In this document: in pieces, positions 16,744 to 24,182 of the stretch
Position numbering within the stretch: the first letter of the stretch is position 1
Layout of the letters: the number at the start of each line of letters is the position of its first letter
From: Bacteroidales bacterium
GTDB lineage: Bacteria > Bacteroidota > Bacteroidia > Bacteroidales > PUMT01
Length of the DNA stretch: 37,392 bases
Direction: 5' to 3'
Assembly: GCA_007134675.1 (NCBI GenBank)
Contig: SLKJ01000034.1
Span: 1-37,392, forward strand
Translations under genes and position numbers: made by a program
The notes under the pieces: model-generated
What the model saw: the letters and a program-made list of their open reading frames with translations, nothing else
Databases searched by the model: none
Told to the model about the DNA's origin: nothing

Positions 16744-17154
16744 ATGAAAAAACATCTTGCTCTTTTAACTATTGTAGCATTCTTAGGGGTCTCAGCTTTT
16801 TCATTGAATAAAATGTACAATGAAGACTCCAGAACTGCTGATAATAAAACAGAATGTACCAGAGATGTCGTTCAAAAAGCTTCCTGTTGCGACGCTGCCA
16901 CAAACGTGGTTCTGACTTCAGGTACTGAAAAATCTTCACCTTGCGGTTCAGCTGCAAAGGCAGTTACGGCCTCAGGCACTGAAAAAGCTTCACCTTGCGG
17001 TTCGTCGGATAAGACTGAGAAGACTGCGGGTGCCGAGAAACCAGCCGGTTGCAGCTCACCATGTGGAACTGCTATCACATCGCAGCAGACTGCCGTTTCA
17101 GGAAACTGTAGTTCAGAGAAGTCAGAAGATGAAAGAGTTGCTGAAAGAAATTAA
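16744..17154 (+). CDS. small secreted Cys-rich repeat protein, unknown function
   Basis: I do not recognise a family. The 136-residue product has a clear signal peptide (MKKHLALLTIVAFLGVSAFS) and no further membrane segment. The mature part is Ser/Thr/Lys/Glu-rich and carries eight Cys: ECT, SCC, three SPCG sites, GCSS and NCSS. The unit GTEKxSPCGS occurs twice, 18 codons apart, with a third diverged copy (AEKPAGCSSPCGT). At DNA level 16918-16949 and 16972-17003 match at about 29 of 32 bases, showing recent internal duplication. Extracytoplasmic Cys suggest disulfides, metal binding or surface attachment, but this is inference. It has its own promoter and terminator, so it is a monocistronic gene. 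Confidence 0.75.
   Translation: MKKHLALLTIVAFLGVSAFSLNKMYNEDSRTADNKTECTRDVVQKASCCDAATNVVLTSGTEKSSPCGSAAKAVTASGTEKASPCGSSDKTEKTAGAEKPAGCSSPCGTAITSQQTAVSGNCSSEKSEDERVAERN
16918..17003 (+). repeat. 54-bp-period direct repeat inside Cys-rich gene
   Basis: Two 32-base copies, 16918-16949 and 16972-17003, differ at about three positions and encode SGTEK(S/A)SPCGS. The 54-base period keeps the reading frame (18 codons). Confidence 0.75.
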
Positions 17155-17181
17155 GTAGGCAGTATTTGAGACAATATACAA

Positions 17182-17209
17182 TAGCTCCCTTATGGGGGCT
17201 AATTTTTTT
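17182..17209 (+). terminator. intrinsic terminator after Cys-rich gene
   Basis: TAGCTCCC-TTAT-GGGGGCTA is an 8-base-pair stem with one G-T pair, followed by A A and seven T. Confidence 0.85.
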
Positions 17210-17357
17210 CTCTGGTTGCTGAGTTTCAAATCTTTCTGTTGTCTGGACCTAAGGTTTAGTTAAATATAATTGATAAGGATTTGACCTTTGGCAGAACTCA
17301 CCTGTGATCTGATATTCGTATTGCTGCTATATATACCGGATGTGACTCTTATGACTC

Positions 17358-17381
17358 AATGAAAAATTTCATATATATTTG
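17358..17381 (+). promoter_or_regulatory. promoter module upstream of flavodiiron gene
   Basis: ATGAAA-AA-TTTCAT is a perfect dyad directly followed, after one base, by the -7 element TATATTTG (17374-17381). The same layout, TTCAT-N-TAnATTTG, is found upstream of the flippase and aminotransferase genes. Confidence 0.55.
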
Positions 17382-17472
17382 TCCTTCCGAAGGGATTTGT
17401 GCATTTTTTAATCTCAGGTGTAAATGCTTACCGGGCTAAAGCGGTCAAGAATATCAAAGAATATTTAAAACT

Positions 17473-18690
17473 ATGACAGATAACAAGATACTGGATGTAA
17501 CCCCTGATGTCAAGTGGATCGGGATACTGGACCAGGATATTGTAACATTCGACATTGTAATGGAGACCAAATACGGGACAACTTACAACTCATATTTTAT
17601 AAATGCAGAAAAAAAAGCTGTGGTTGAAACTACCAAGGCAAAGTTCTGGGACAACTGGCTTGAAAAAATAAAGACAGTTACCGATCCAACTGAAATAGAG
17701 TATATCATACTTGATCACACTGAGCCGGATCATTCAGGAAACCTTGAAAACCTTCTCAACCTTGCGCCTGACGCCATAGTGGTGGGTAGCGGGAATGCCA
17801 TACGTTACCTTGAAGACATTGTTTCGATACCTTTTAAAAGCAAAAAGGTAAAGGATGGAGACATACTTGACCTTGGCAATAAAACCCTCAAATTCATCTC
17901 TGCTCCAAACCTGCACTGGCCGGACTCAATTTATACCTGGCTTGAAGAGGACCGGGTGCTGTTTACATGTGACTCTTTCGGGGCACATTTCTGCACTGAA
18001 GAAATGTTTGATGACCTTGTTGACAATTATGATGATTCTTTTAAGTATTATTATGATGTTATACTCAAGCCCTACAGTAAATTTATGCTAAAGGCAATTG
18101 AGAAGATAAGGCCTCTTGAAATCTCTGTAATTGCGACCGGTCACGGTCCGATTTTGAGGTCTGACTGGAAAAAGTATGTTGATCTTTCGGAGAAATATGC
18201 CAGAGAGTATCTTGCCAATTCGGATCATGAAGGTGAGCATGTCCTTGTAACGTATGTTTCGGCTTATGGCTATACAAAACAGATGGCCGGATATATTGCT
18301 GAAGGGATAAGGGAAGCTGTACCGGAAATTATGGTTGAAACGGCCGATATTGAAACGATGCCACTTGGTGAGATAGATTCATTGCTGACCCGCTGCAATG
18401 CCCTTCTTATCGGGTCGCCAACTATTAATCAGAATACACTGCTCCCTGTTTACAGGCTTTTTTCGCTTATTAATCCGATAAGGGACAAAGGCAAACCAGC
18501 AGCCTCTTTCGGTTCCTACGGATGGAGCGGTGAGGCTGTGGATATTATTGAAGGTAACCTGAAAAATCTCAAGCTGAAAGTGATGGAAGGGGGCTTTTCC
18601 TCCAAATTCTATCCCCATGCCGAAAAAGTGCAGGAGCTAAGGGAGTTTGGACGTAAATTCGGAACACTTATGCTTGGAAGCTCAAATTGA
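17473..18690 (+). CDS. flavodiiron protein (FprA/NorV-type O2 or NO reductase)
   Basis: A 405-residue two-domain cytoplasmic enzyme that reduces O2 to water or NO to N2O. The metallo-beta-lactamase-like diiron domain (1-250) has all ligands: H82-x-E84-x-D86-H87 in [10 protein letters not shown]148 in NLHWPDS, D167 in TCDSFG and H224 in TGHGP. The flavodoxin domain (about 255-400) starts [13 protein letters not shown] and includes IGSPTINQN and FGSYGWSG for FMN binding. No C-terminal rubredoxin is fused and none is encoded nearby, so an external electron donor is required. The gene appears monocistronic with its own promoter. It fits protection of an organism that meets low oxygen or nitrosative stress. 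O2 versus NO preference cannot be read from the sequence. Confidence 0.95.
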   Translation: MTDNKILDVTPDVKWIGILDQDIVTFDIVMETKYGTTYNSYFINAEKKAVVETTKAKFWDNWLEKIKTVTDPTEIEYIILDHTEPDHSGNLENLLNLAPDAIVVGSGNAIRYLEDIVSIPFKSKKVKDGDILDLGNKTLKFISAPNLHWPDSIYTWLEEDRVLFTCDSFGAHFCTEEMFDDLVDNYDDSFKYYYDVILKPYSKFMLKAIEKIRPLEISVIATGHGPILRSDWKKYVDLSEKYAREYLANSDHEGEHVLVTYVSAYGYTKQMAGYIAEGIREAVPEIMVETADIETMPLGEIDSLLTRCNALLIGSPTINQNTLLPVYRLFSLINPIRDKGKPAASFGSYGWSGEAVDIIEGNLKNLKLKVMEGGFSSKFYPHAEKVQELREFGRKFGTLMLGSSN

Positions 18691-18728
18691 CATTAAGGAT
18701 TGGAAAAGATATTTTATGAAAATGACAT

Positions 18729-19442
18729 TTAGAAGATCCATGTTGGTACTCCCGGGTGTAGTTCTAACCTGAACTGTACCGGGACTGTAACCAGAGAGGG
18801 TACTGGTGTACCATCGCGTAACCTGCCAGGTTCCCAGTCCCCCGAGGTAGCCAGAACCGCTTCTCTGGCTGCATTTTCCAAATCTTCAACGTGTCTTTCA
18901 ATTACCACATGTTGCATGTTGTCTGCAGAAGCAATGATATTGCTTATTTCTCCTTCAGTGTCAACTACAAACTCAACAAATACATTTCCTGATACACCCC
19001 ATTCTTCTGCATCTTCAGGATATTCCATGTTTGCATAAAGATCTTTGTAAAAATTGTCCCATCCGATCTTTGGTTCAGCCATCTGCGCTGGTGCATAATA
19101 AATCCCTGCCCGAACCTGAAGGTCCGTCATCCTCTCTTTGACTTTAGCTACATCGAAAATCAGAACCTCAAGCCTTTTTTTGTCCATTTTATCATCAACT
19201 CCCTTAACTATTACATCTTCCACTTTTCCATCTTCATCATGAATAACCTGATATTGAAATTCAGGATAATCAGCAGCAATTCGGGGTACTTCCCTGATAA
19301 GTTTCATGTACTCTTCCTGCATTTCTTCAATGATCAGATACTGGGAGGTCTGGTTATCCTGTGTATTGGCTACAGGTCCTAAAATAAACAAAATCATTCC
19401 CGTAAAGACTGTAACAAATAAGTTCAAAACTTTTGGTTTCAT
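18729..19442 (-). CDS. secreted protein with TonB C-terminal domain
   Basis: A 237-residue protein with an N-terminal signal or anchor (LFVTVFTGMILFILGPVA). Residues about 130-230 form a TonB C-terminal fold: YPEDAEEWGVSGNVFVEFVVDTEGEISN, then a helix region ending AAREAVLATSGDWEPGRLRDGTPVPS and the last strand LVTVPVQFRLE. It lacks the proline-rich spacer of true energy-transducing TonB, and no ExbB/ExbD or receptor genes are near, so it is probably one of the many Bacteroidota stand-alone TonB_C proteins. It is convergent with the flavodiiron gene, 38 bases apart. Confidence 0.8.
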   Translation of the reverse strand: MKPKVLNLFVTVFTGMILFILGPVANTQDNQTSQYLIIEEMQEEYMKLIREVPRIAADYPEFQYQVIHDEDGKVEDVIVKGVDDKMDKKRLEVLIFDVAKVKERMTDLQVRAGIYYAPAQMAEPKIGWDNFYKDLYANMEYPEDAEEWGVSGNVFVEFVVDTEGEISNIIASADNMQHVVIERHVEDLENAAREAVLATSGDWEPGRLRDGTPVPSLVTVPVQFRLELHPGVPTWIF

Positions 19443-19694
19443 GGCTTTTTTGTTTTTTGAATTACTGTTTTTATTAGAACAAACAGAATTCCATCAAATT
19501 AATTTTCACAGGTGTTTTGTCATTATCTGCTGTTGTACTGCATTTTAAGGGTTTAACTAAGAGGAAGTGAGGGTCTTAGACTGTGATATAAATCCCCATA
19601 AATTGTAGAAACCTATCTACAGGGATTCAAATATTTTATGAATAGAACGCATAATGGAATTTAGCCTATATGAAAAGATCAGATAAGAGACTGT

Positions 19695-20633
19695 TCATAA
19701 AAAAAACAGTGCCACCCCGCCTATGGCAACAAAGGCCCCCACAACTTCCCTGGGGGTTATTCTTTCTTTGAACATCATTACCGAAAAGGGGATTATCAGT
19801 ACAGGAACGATGCTCATGATGGTGGCTGCAATGCCTGACGAGGTGTATTTCACAGCCAGCAGAGAAAATGAAACACCCAGAAAGGGACCAAAAAATGCAC
19901 CTATTGTGAGGCTTTTCATTGCCGGGACGTTTTTAAGCGCCGGTATCAGCCTGTACCAGCGGCGCAGCAGTGTGTATATAACCATAAATCCAAAAAAACC
20001 GGTAATAACCCTGATCTGGGTAGCTGCAAAGGCATCATATCCTTCCATGCCGTATTTGCTCAAAACCAGTCCGGTCGCCTGTCCCGCCGCTCCGCCAAAA
20101 GCCAGCAGAAGGCCCATGACCGGATAAGTAAACTTCAGGCTGTTCTTTTTGGGTTTCTCTTTGGGATATCCCGGTATGGGGGGAAGATCATCTTTCTGCC
20201 TGGTCAGTATGACCATTGCAATTCCCGCGAAGGTAACGATCATGCCTGCCAGGCTTCTGGATGACATGGTTTCCCCCATTATCATCCAACCAACCACTGC
20301 GGCAATTGGTGGTGCAAGCGACATGATGAGCATGGAGATACGGGCTCCAACCACCACATATGCCCTGAAAAGAAACAGGTCGCCAAGCACAAACCCAACC
20401 AGTCCGCTAACCGATAGCCATATCCAGTTATGGGCGCTTGCACCTGTCGGGAAAAACTGTCCTCTGCTGATCCATGTAAAGATCCCCAGAAATATAAATG
20501 CCATGAAAAGCCTGACAAGGTTCACGGTAATTGACCCTATTTTCTTACCCGCCGATTCAAATGCCAGAGCGGTAAATGTCCAGAATATAGCTGCCAGCAG
20601 CGCAGACAGCTCGCCTGCATGTGATTGTATCAT
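19695..20633 (-). CDS. DMT-superfamily (EamA) transporter
   Basis: A 312-residue inner-membrane protein with about ten hydrophobic segments arranged as two EamA repeats (about 5-140 and 165-310), joined by a hydrophilic linker (QKDDLPPIPGYPKEKPKK). GETMSSRSLAGMIVTFAGIAMVI and the matching KERITPREVVGAFVAIGGVALF are the end motifs of the two repeats. The family exports metabolites such as amino acids or purines; the substrate is unknown. It lies 252 bases upstream of the TonB_C gene on the same strand, too far for an obvious operon. Confidence 0.88.
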   Translation of the reverse strand: MIQSHAGELSALLAAIFWTFTALAFESAGKKIGSITVNLVRLFMAFIFLGIFTWISRGQFFPTGASAHNWIWLSVSGLVGFVLGDLFLFRAYVVVGARISMLIMSLAPPIAAVVGWMIMGETMSSRSLAGMIVTFAGIAMVILTRQKDDLPPIPGYPKEKPKKNSLKFTYPVMGLLLAFGGAAGQATGLVLSKYGMEGYDAFAATQIRVITGFFGFMVIYTLLRRWYRLIPALKNVPAMKSLTIGAFFGPFLGVSFSLLAVKYTSSGIAATIMSIVPVLIIPFSVMMFKERITPREVVGAFVAIGGVALFFL

Positions 20634-20742
20634 ATAGTATAACCTGATTCAGGCCACGAAGTTAATCAAAGCGATTAAAATAATGCAGGTCAGGCAGACT
20701 GTGAATTTAATATACATTATAAGGTATTGTTAGCAAAATACT

Positions 20743-20750
20743 TATTTTTG
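20743..20750 (+). promoter_or_regulatory. candidate -7 element for AI-2E transporter gene
   Basis: TATTTTTG matches TAnnTTTG, 73 bases before the proposed start. No well-spaced TTTG is seen. Confidence 0.35.
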
Positions 20751-20823
20751 TTTTGGTTTACAGACTCCGGTAAGGTCGTTTAATACCTCCCGGTCGGCTG
20801 AAAGGCCGGATAAATTATCAGGA

Positions 20824-21948
20824 TTGGAACCTAAATTTGAAATAAAAAGCCAGACAGGAAAGTATATTGCAATTGCCCTGGGGGCGGCTTTTACACTGTT
20901 TATACTCTGGTATCTGAGGTCAATAATCTTTTATATACTGGTAAGCTTTGTACTCTCCCTTGTAGGCAGGCCGGTTGTTGAGCTTCTGGATAAGGTGAAA
21001 TATAATAATTTGAAGGTTCCCAGAGCATTGAGCGCACTACTGGGACTGCTGATGTTATGGGGAGCGCTACTGCTGTTTTTCAGGGTTTTTTTACCGATTA
21101 TAGCCTTTCAGGCAAGTGAGCTTGCAGACGTAAATACCGAAGCGGTAATACGAAACCTGGATGAGCCCATCCAGCAAATTGAGGCTTTCATGCTCAGGCT
21201 TGAGCTTGATGCTTTTAGAGATATAAGTATACCGGAGTTTTTTTCTGAAAAGCTCAATTCAGTTCTCAACATTGATTTTTTTACCGGGATATTCAGCTCC
21301 CTGGCCAAGCTGCTGGGAAATATTTTTATTGCTGCGTTCGCTATCACATTCATGACATTCTTTTTTCTGAAGGATGACAGGTTATTTCTGGAAGGGTTGC
21401 TCATTTTTGTACCCACTCAGCATGAACAGGCGGTAAGACATGTGATATCGTCTATTAAGTATTTGCTGATGAGGTATTTTATCGGGATCCTGCTGCAGAT
21501 AACCTGTATTATAATCCTTATTACAACAGGAATGCTTATTGTCGGTATCAGGTTTAACAATGCCCTTGTTATAGGATTGCTTGTGGGTGTTTTCAATGTG
21601 ATTCCCTATATCGGCCCGGTAATTGGTGCAACACTTGGTATTTTTATCGGCATAGTAACACATATAGAACTGTCTTTCTATACTGATCTGTTGCCTCTGC
21701 TCGGATATATGCTTATTGTCTTTGTTTGTGTTCAGCTGATAGACAACATGCTGTTCCAGCCATTGATATATGCCAGCAGTGTTCACGCACACCCGATGGA
21801 AATATTCCTTGTTCTCATGATAGGGGGCAGCACTGCGGGAATCCTGGGGATGTTTCTGGCTATTCCCACCTATACTGTAATAAGGGTAATAGCAAAGGAG
21901 TTTTTCAATAATTTCAAGCTTGTTAAACGATTGACGGAAAAAATTTGA
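20824..21948 (+). CDS. AI-2E family transporter (PerM/YdiK-like)
   Basis: A 374-residue inner-membrane protein with about eight hydrophobic segments. The central hydrophilic region (about 105-150) and the C-terminal half with MRYFIGILLQ, FNVIPYIGPVIGATLG and DNMLFQPLIYASSVHAHP are signatures of the AI-2E/PerM family. Members have been linked to export of autoinducer-2 or to Na+/H+ exchange, so the substrate is uncertain. The start is TTG 20824 (MEPKFEIKS), as no ATG lies near the beginning of the conserved region. Downstream lies the 25-bp repeat array. Confidence 0.85.
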   Translation: MEPKFEIKSQTGKYIAIALGAAFTLFILWYLRSIIFYILVSFVLSLVGRPVVELLDKVKYNNLKVPRALSALLGLLMLWGALLLFFRVFLPIIAFQASELADVNTEAVIRNLDEPIQQIEAFMLRLELDAFRDISIPEFFSEKLNSVLNIDFFTGIFSSLAKLLGNIFIAAFAITFMTFFFLKDDRLFLEGLLIFVPTQHEQAVRHVISSIKYLLMRYFIGILLQITCIIILITTGMLIVGIRFNNALVIGLLVGVFNVIPYIGPVIGATLGIFIGIVTHIELSFYTDLLPLLGYMLIVFVCVQLIDNMLFQPLIYASSVHAHPMEIFLVLMIGGSTAGILGMFLAIPTYTVIRVIAKEFFNNFKLVKRLTEKI

Positions 21949-21977
21949 TAAATTGCGGTATTCAATTAAAAAAGATA

Positions 21978-22127
21978 TTGCGGCGTTTAACTATGAAATA
22001 ATTTGCGGCGTTTAACTATGAAATAATTTGCGGCGTTTAACTATGAAATAATTTGCGGCGTTTAACTATAAAATAATTTGTGGCGTTTAACTATAAAATA
22101 ATTTGTGGCGTTTAATTATAAAAGAAA
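21978..22127. repeat. six tandem 25-bp repeats
   Basis: Six head-to-tail copies with exact 25-base period start at 21978, 22003, 22028, 22053, 22078 and 22103. Copies 1-3 are identical (TTGCGGCGTTTAACTATGAA then ATAAT). Copy 4 has ATG to ATA, copy 5 adds GCGG to GTGG, and copy 6 adds further changes (TTTAATTATA). The array fills most of the gap between the AI-2E transporter stop and the CHU_C gene, ending 21 bases before its ATG. There are no spacers, so it is not a CRISPR. Each unit has a TTTG and a TAATTTG-like string, faintly promoter-like. Confidence 0.97.
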
Positions 22128-22148
22128 ACCCGGCAAACCTGCTTAAAA

Positions 22149-22775
22149 ATGTATAATTATTTAAGGACTCTCATTCTTCTCTGCTCCCTGGTACCAGTTG
22201 CTGTAATTAATGCCCAGATTGATGAAGTTTCTTTTGAATATGAGGTTGAGGACCTCTCTTCATACCAGGTAATATTCAAAAGTTTTTACCGTTCCGGATC
22301 CGGTCCCGCAGTTTTTTTCACCGCTGACGATACTCTCCTTTACAATTTTGAATGGGACTTAGGCGACGGCAATACCGGCACTGGCCCGGTTACTGTGCAT
22401 AACTATGCCTTATCCGGAACCTATAATGCTGTGCTTACAGTCACAAGCCTGACTGATCCCGGCGAGGTTTCAGTTTCCGGGCCGATACCGGTTACATTAG
22501 ATAATACCTTTGAGGTGCCCAATGTGTTCACCCCTGATGGTGACGGGATCAATGACAGTTTTCTGGTAAGATCAGACGGTGTAACTCCTCTTACAGTTAC
22601 CATAATTGATCGCGGGGGAACAGTCGTATATAAGCATACCGCGCCTGTAATCAACTGGGACGGCAGAACTGCAGCCGGCAGAAGGGTGAGCCCCGGTGTA
22701 TATTTCTATGTTATTACCTCACCGGAACCTCTTTATAACAAGACAGGGTTTGTACATATTCTATATGAACGGTAG
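22149..22775 (+). CDS. secreted PKD + CHU_C (type IX secretion type-B sorting) protein
   Basis: A compact 208-residue exported protein. The signal peptide covers about residues 1-22 (LILLCSLVPVAVINAQ). A PKD-like beta-sandwich follows (about 35-115) with NFEWDLGDGNTGTGP and HNYALSGTYNAVLTV. The gliding-motility C-terminal domain begins at 123 with VPNVFTPDGDGINDSFLV and continues with VYKHTAPVINWDGR and VSPGVYFYVI. This domain directs secretion through the type IX system in Bacteroidota. The protein is unusually short for this class, which is normally over 500 residues, and has no obvious catalytic domain, so a structural or adhesive surface role is inferred. No gld, spr or por genes are in the window. 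Confidence 0.88.
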   Translation: MYNYLRTLILLCSLVPVAVINAQIDEVSFEYEVEDLSSYQVIFKSFYRSGSGPAVFFTADDTLLYNFEWDLGDGNTGTGPVTVHNYALSGTYNAVLTVTSLTDPGEVSVSGPIPVTLDNTFEVPNVFTPDGDGINDSFLVRSDGVTPLTVTIIDRGGTVVYKHTAPVINWDGRTAAGRRVSPGVYFYVITSPEPLYNKTGFVHILYER

Positions 22776-22966
22776 TAATTTCCGGAATGTTTTTTATTGA
22801 TTCAGCAGGTTTTTCGTATGGGAGAATAGGTGTATATGCATACATGTATATTAATTCTTATTCTAAATTAGTCAGAAAGTTATTGCAATTGTAGACTCAT
22901 ACCTTTTAAATTTCCTATATTTATCCGGAAATTTTTTCTTGTTAGTATAATACTTATGATTACGTG

Positions 22967-24139
22967 ATGCCAAATCAGCCGGATTTTTTCAAAGGGGCAT
23001 GCAGGCTTGTTTTTCTGTTTTGCATATCTCTTTTTTTATGCCTGCATGTTTCCGCATTTGAAGGTAGTGAGGTTGTCGATACTGATTCAGATGAGATGGA
23101 GCAGGGTTTCGGGCCTGTTACAGCAGATGACATAAAAAGGGGTGAGCGGTTGTTTCGGGGACTGGTTCCCTTGGGGCCGGATGCTGCATCATGTGCCTCC
23201 TGCCATAACGTAAATCCCATTGATACCTTTAACTGGAATCCATCGGCACATGAGATTTCCCGTTTTTACAGGGAAAGGACAGCAGAGGATCTCTATGCTG
23301 TCGTTATGGAACCTGTATCATCAAAAATGATGGAGATTCACCATACCTACGAAATATCCCCTGAGGATATGTTCCTGGTAAAATCATGGATGGATGACTT
23401 TGCGGAGCGCGGCATGGATCAAAGGCCGGTAATCAACAACCTGATCTTTTTTCTTCTGCTCCTTGTTGTTTTCATAGCCGCTGTCGCCGACCTTGTCATT
23501 TTTAAAAAGATCCCGTTCAAACTACTCCATCTTGCCGTTATTCTCGGGGCCGGACTATTTATGCTCAAAACCATTGCCCATGAGGCTATTGCCCTGGGCC
23601 GTTCACAGTATTATGAGCCTGATCAGCCGATCAAATTTTCTCACAGGGTCCATGCCCATGATAACAAAACAGACTGCCTTTACTGCCATTCGATAGCCGA
23701 ATATTCACATGAGGCAGGCATTCCGTCTGTGTCGCAGTGCATGAACTGCCACGTAATTGTAAGGGAGGGTTCTCACTCCGGCCGTTTTGAGATAAACAAG
23801 CTTATTGAGGCATTTGAGAATGAAATACCAATAAGGTGGATTAAGGTGCATAACCTTCCTGATCATGCTTTTTTTAGCCATGCCCAGCATGTCGGTGCAG
23901 CCGGACTTGACTGTTCGGAGTGCCATGGTGAAGTGGAGGAGATGGACAGGATCATGCAGGTCAGTGATCTCTCCATGGGATGGTGCCTGGATTGCCATCG
24001 CAGCACCGAAGTTGATATACTGAACAATGAATTTTACTCCGTTTATATGCAATTAAAGGATGATATAAGTGCAGGACGGCTTGATTATGCCACTGCACGT
24101 GAGACCGGGGGTACCGATTGCATGAAATGCCACTATTAA
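22967..24139 (+). CDS. actA: alternative complex III subunit ActA, six-haem cytochrome c
   Basis: Electron-transfer subunit of the quinol:cytochrome c oxidoreductase ACIII. After a signal peptide (about 12-30) the 390-residue protein has six CXXCH haem sites: C76 (CASCH), C237 (CLYCH), C258 (CMNCH), C316 (CSECH), C340 (CLDCH) and C385 (CMKCH). The first lies in a separate N-terminal mono-haem domain, followed by two membrane segments (about 155-176 and 186-206), then the five-haem domain with extra His ligands. Classical ActA is described as penta-haem, so the N-terminal site is an addition. A GTG at 22964 is in frame, but the adjacent ATG 22967 is the better start. It is first of six consecutive act genes; a weak -7-like TATATTTA lies at 22916-22923. 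Confidence 0.93.
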   Translation: MPNQPDFFKGACRLVFLFCISLFLCLHVSAFEGSEVVDTDSDEMEQGFGPVTADDIKRGERLFRGLVPLGPDAASCASCHNVNPIDTFNWNPSAHEISRFYRERTAEDLYAVVMEPVSSKMMEIHHTYEISPEDMFLVKSWMDDFAERGMDQRPVINNLIFFLLLLVVFIAAVADLVIFKKIPFKLLHLAVILGAGLFMLKTIAHEAIALGRSQYYEPDQPIKFSHRVHAHDNKTDCLYCHSIAEYSHEAGIPSVSQCMNCHVIVREGSHSGRFEINKLIEAFENEIPIRWIKVHNLPDHAFFSHAQHVGAAGLDCSECHGEVEEMDRIMQVSDLSMGWCLDCHRSTEVDILNNEFYSVYMQLKDDISAGRLDYATARETGGTDCMKCHY

Positions 24140-24182
24140 TTATGGAAAAATACCCGGGATTATCAAAAATAAATATTCGCAG

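Larger units (their letters stand above)
17155..17472. other. 318-bp intergenic region
   Basis: It holds the terminator of the Cys-rich gene near its left end and the promoter module of the flavodiiron gene at 17358-17381. The about 150 bases between them show no coding frame or RNA gene I can recognise. About 90 bases of predicted 5' leader precede the flavodiiron ATG, with no obvious riboswitch fold. Confidence 0.6.

Noticed and set aside
18729-19442. Energy-transducing TonB
   Set aside because: The C-terminal domain is present but the proline-rich periplasmic spacer and ExbB/ExbD partners are absent.
20149-20637. Plus-strand 162-residue open frame
   Set aside because: Antisense shadow of the EamA transporter, which has two clear repeats and about ten membrane segments.
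21978-22127. CRISPR array
   Set aside because: The 25-bp units are directly contiguous with no spacers, and no cas genes are present.
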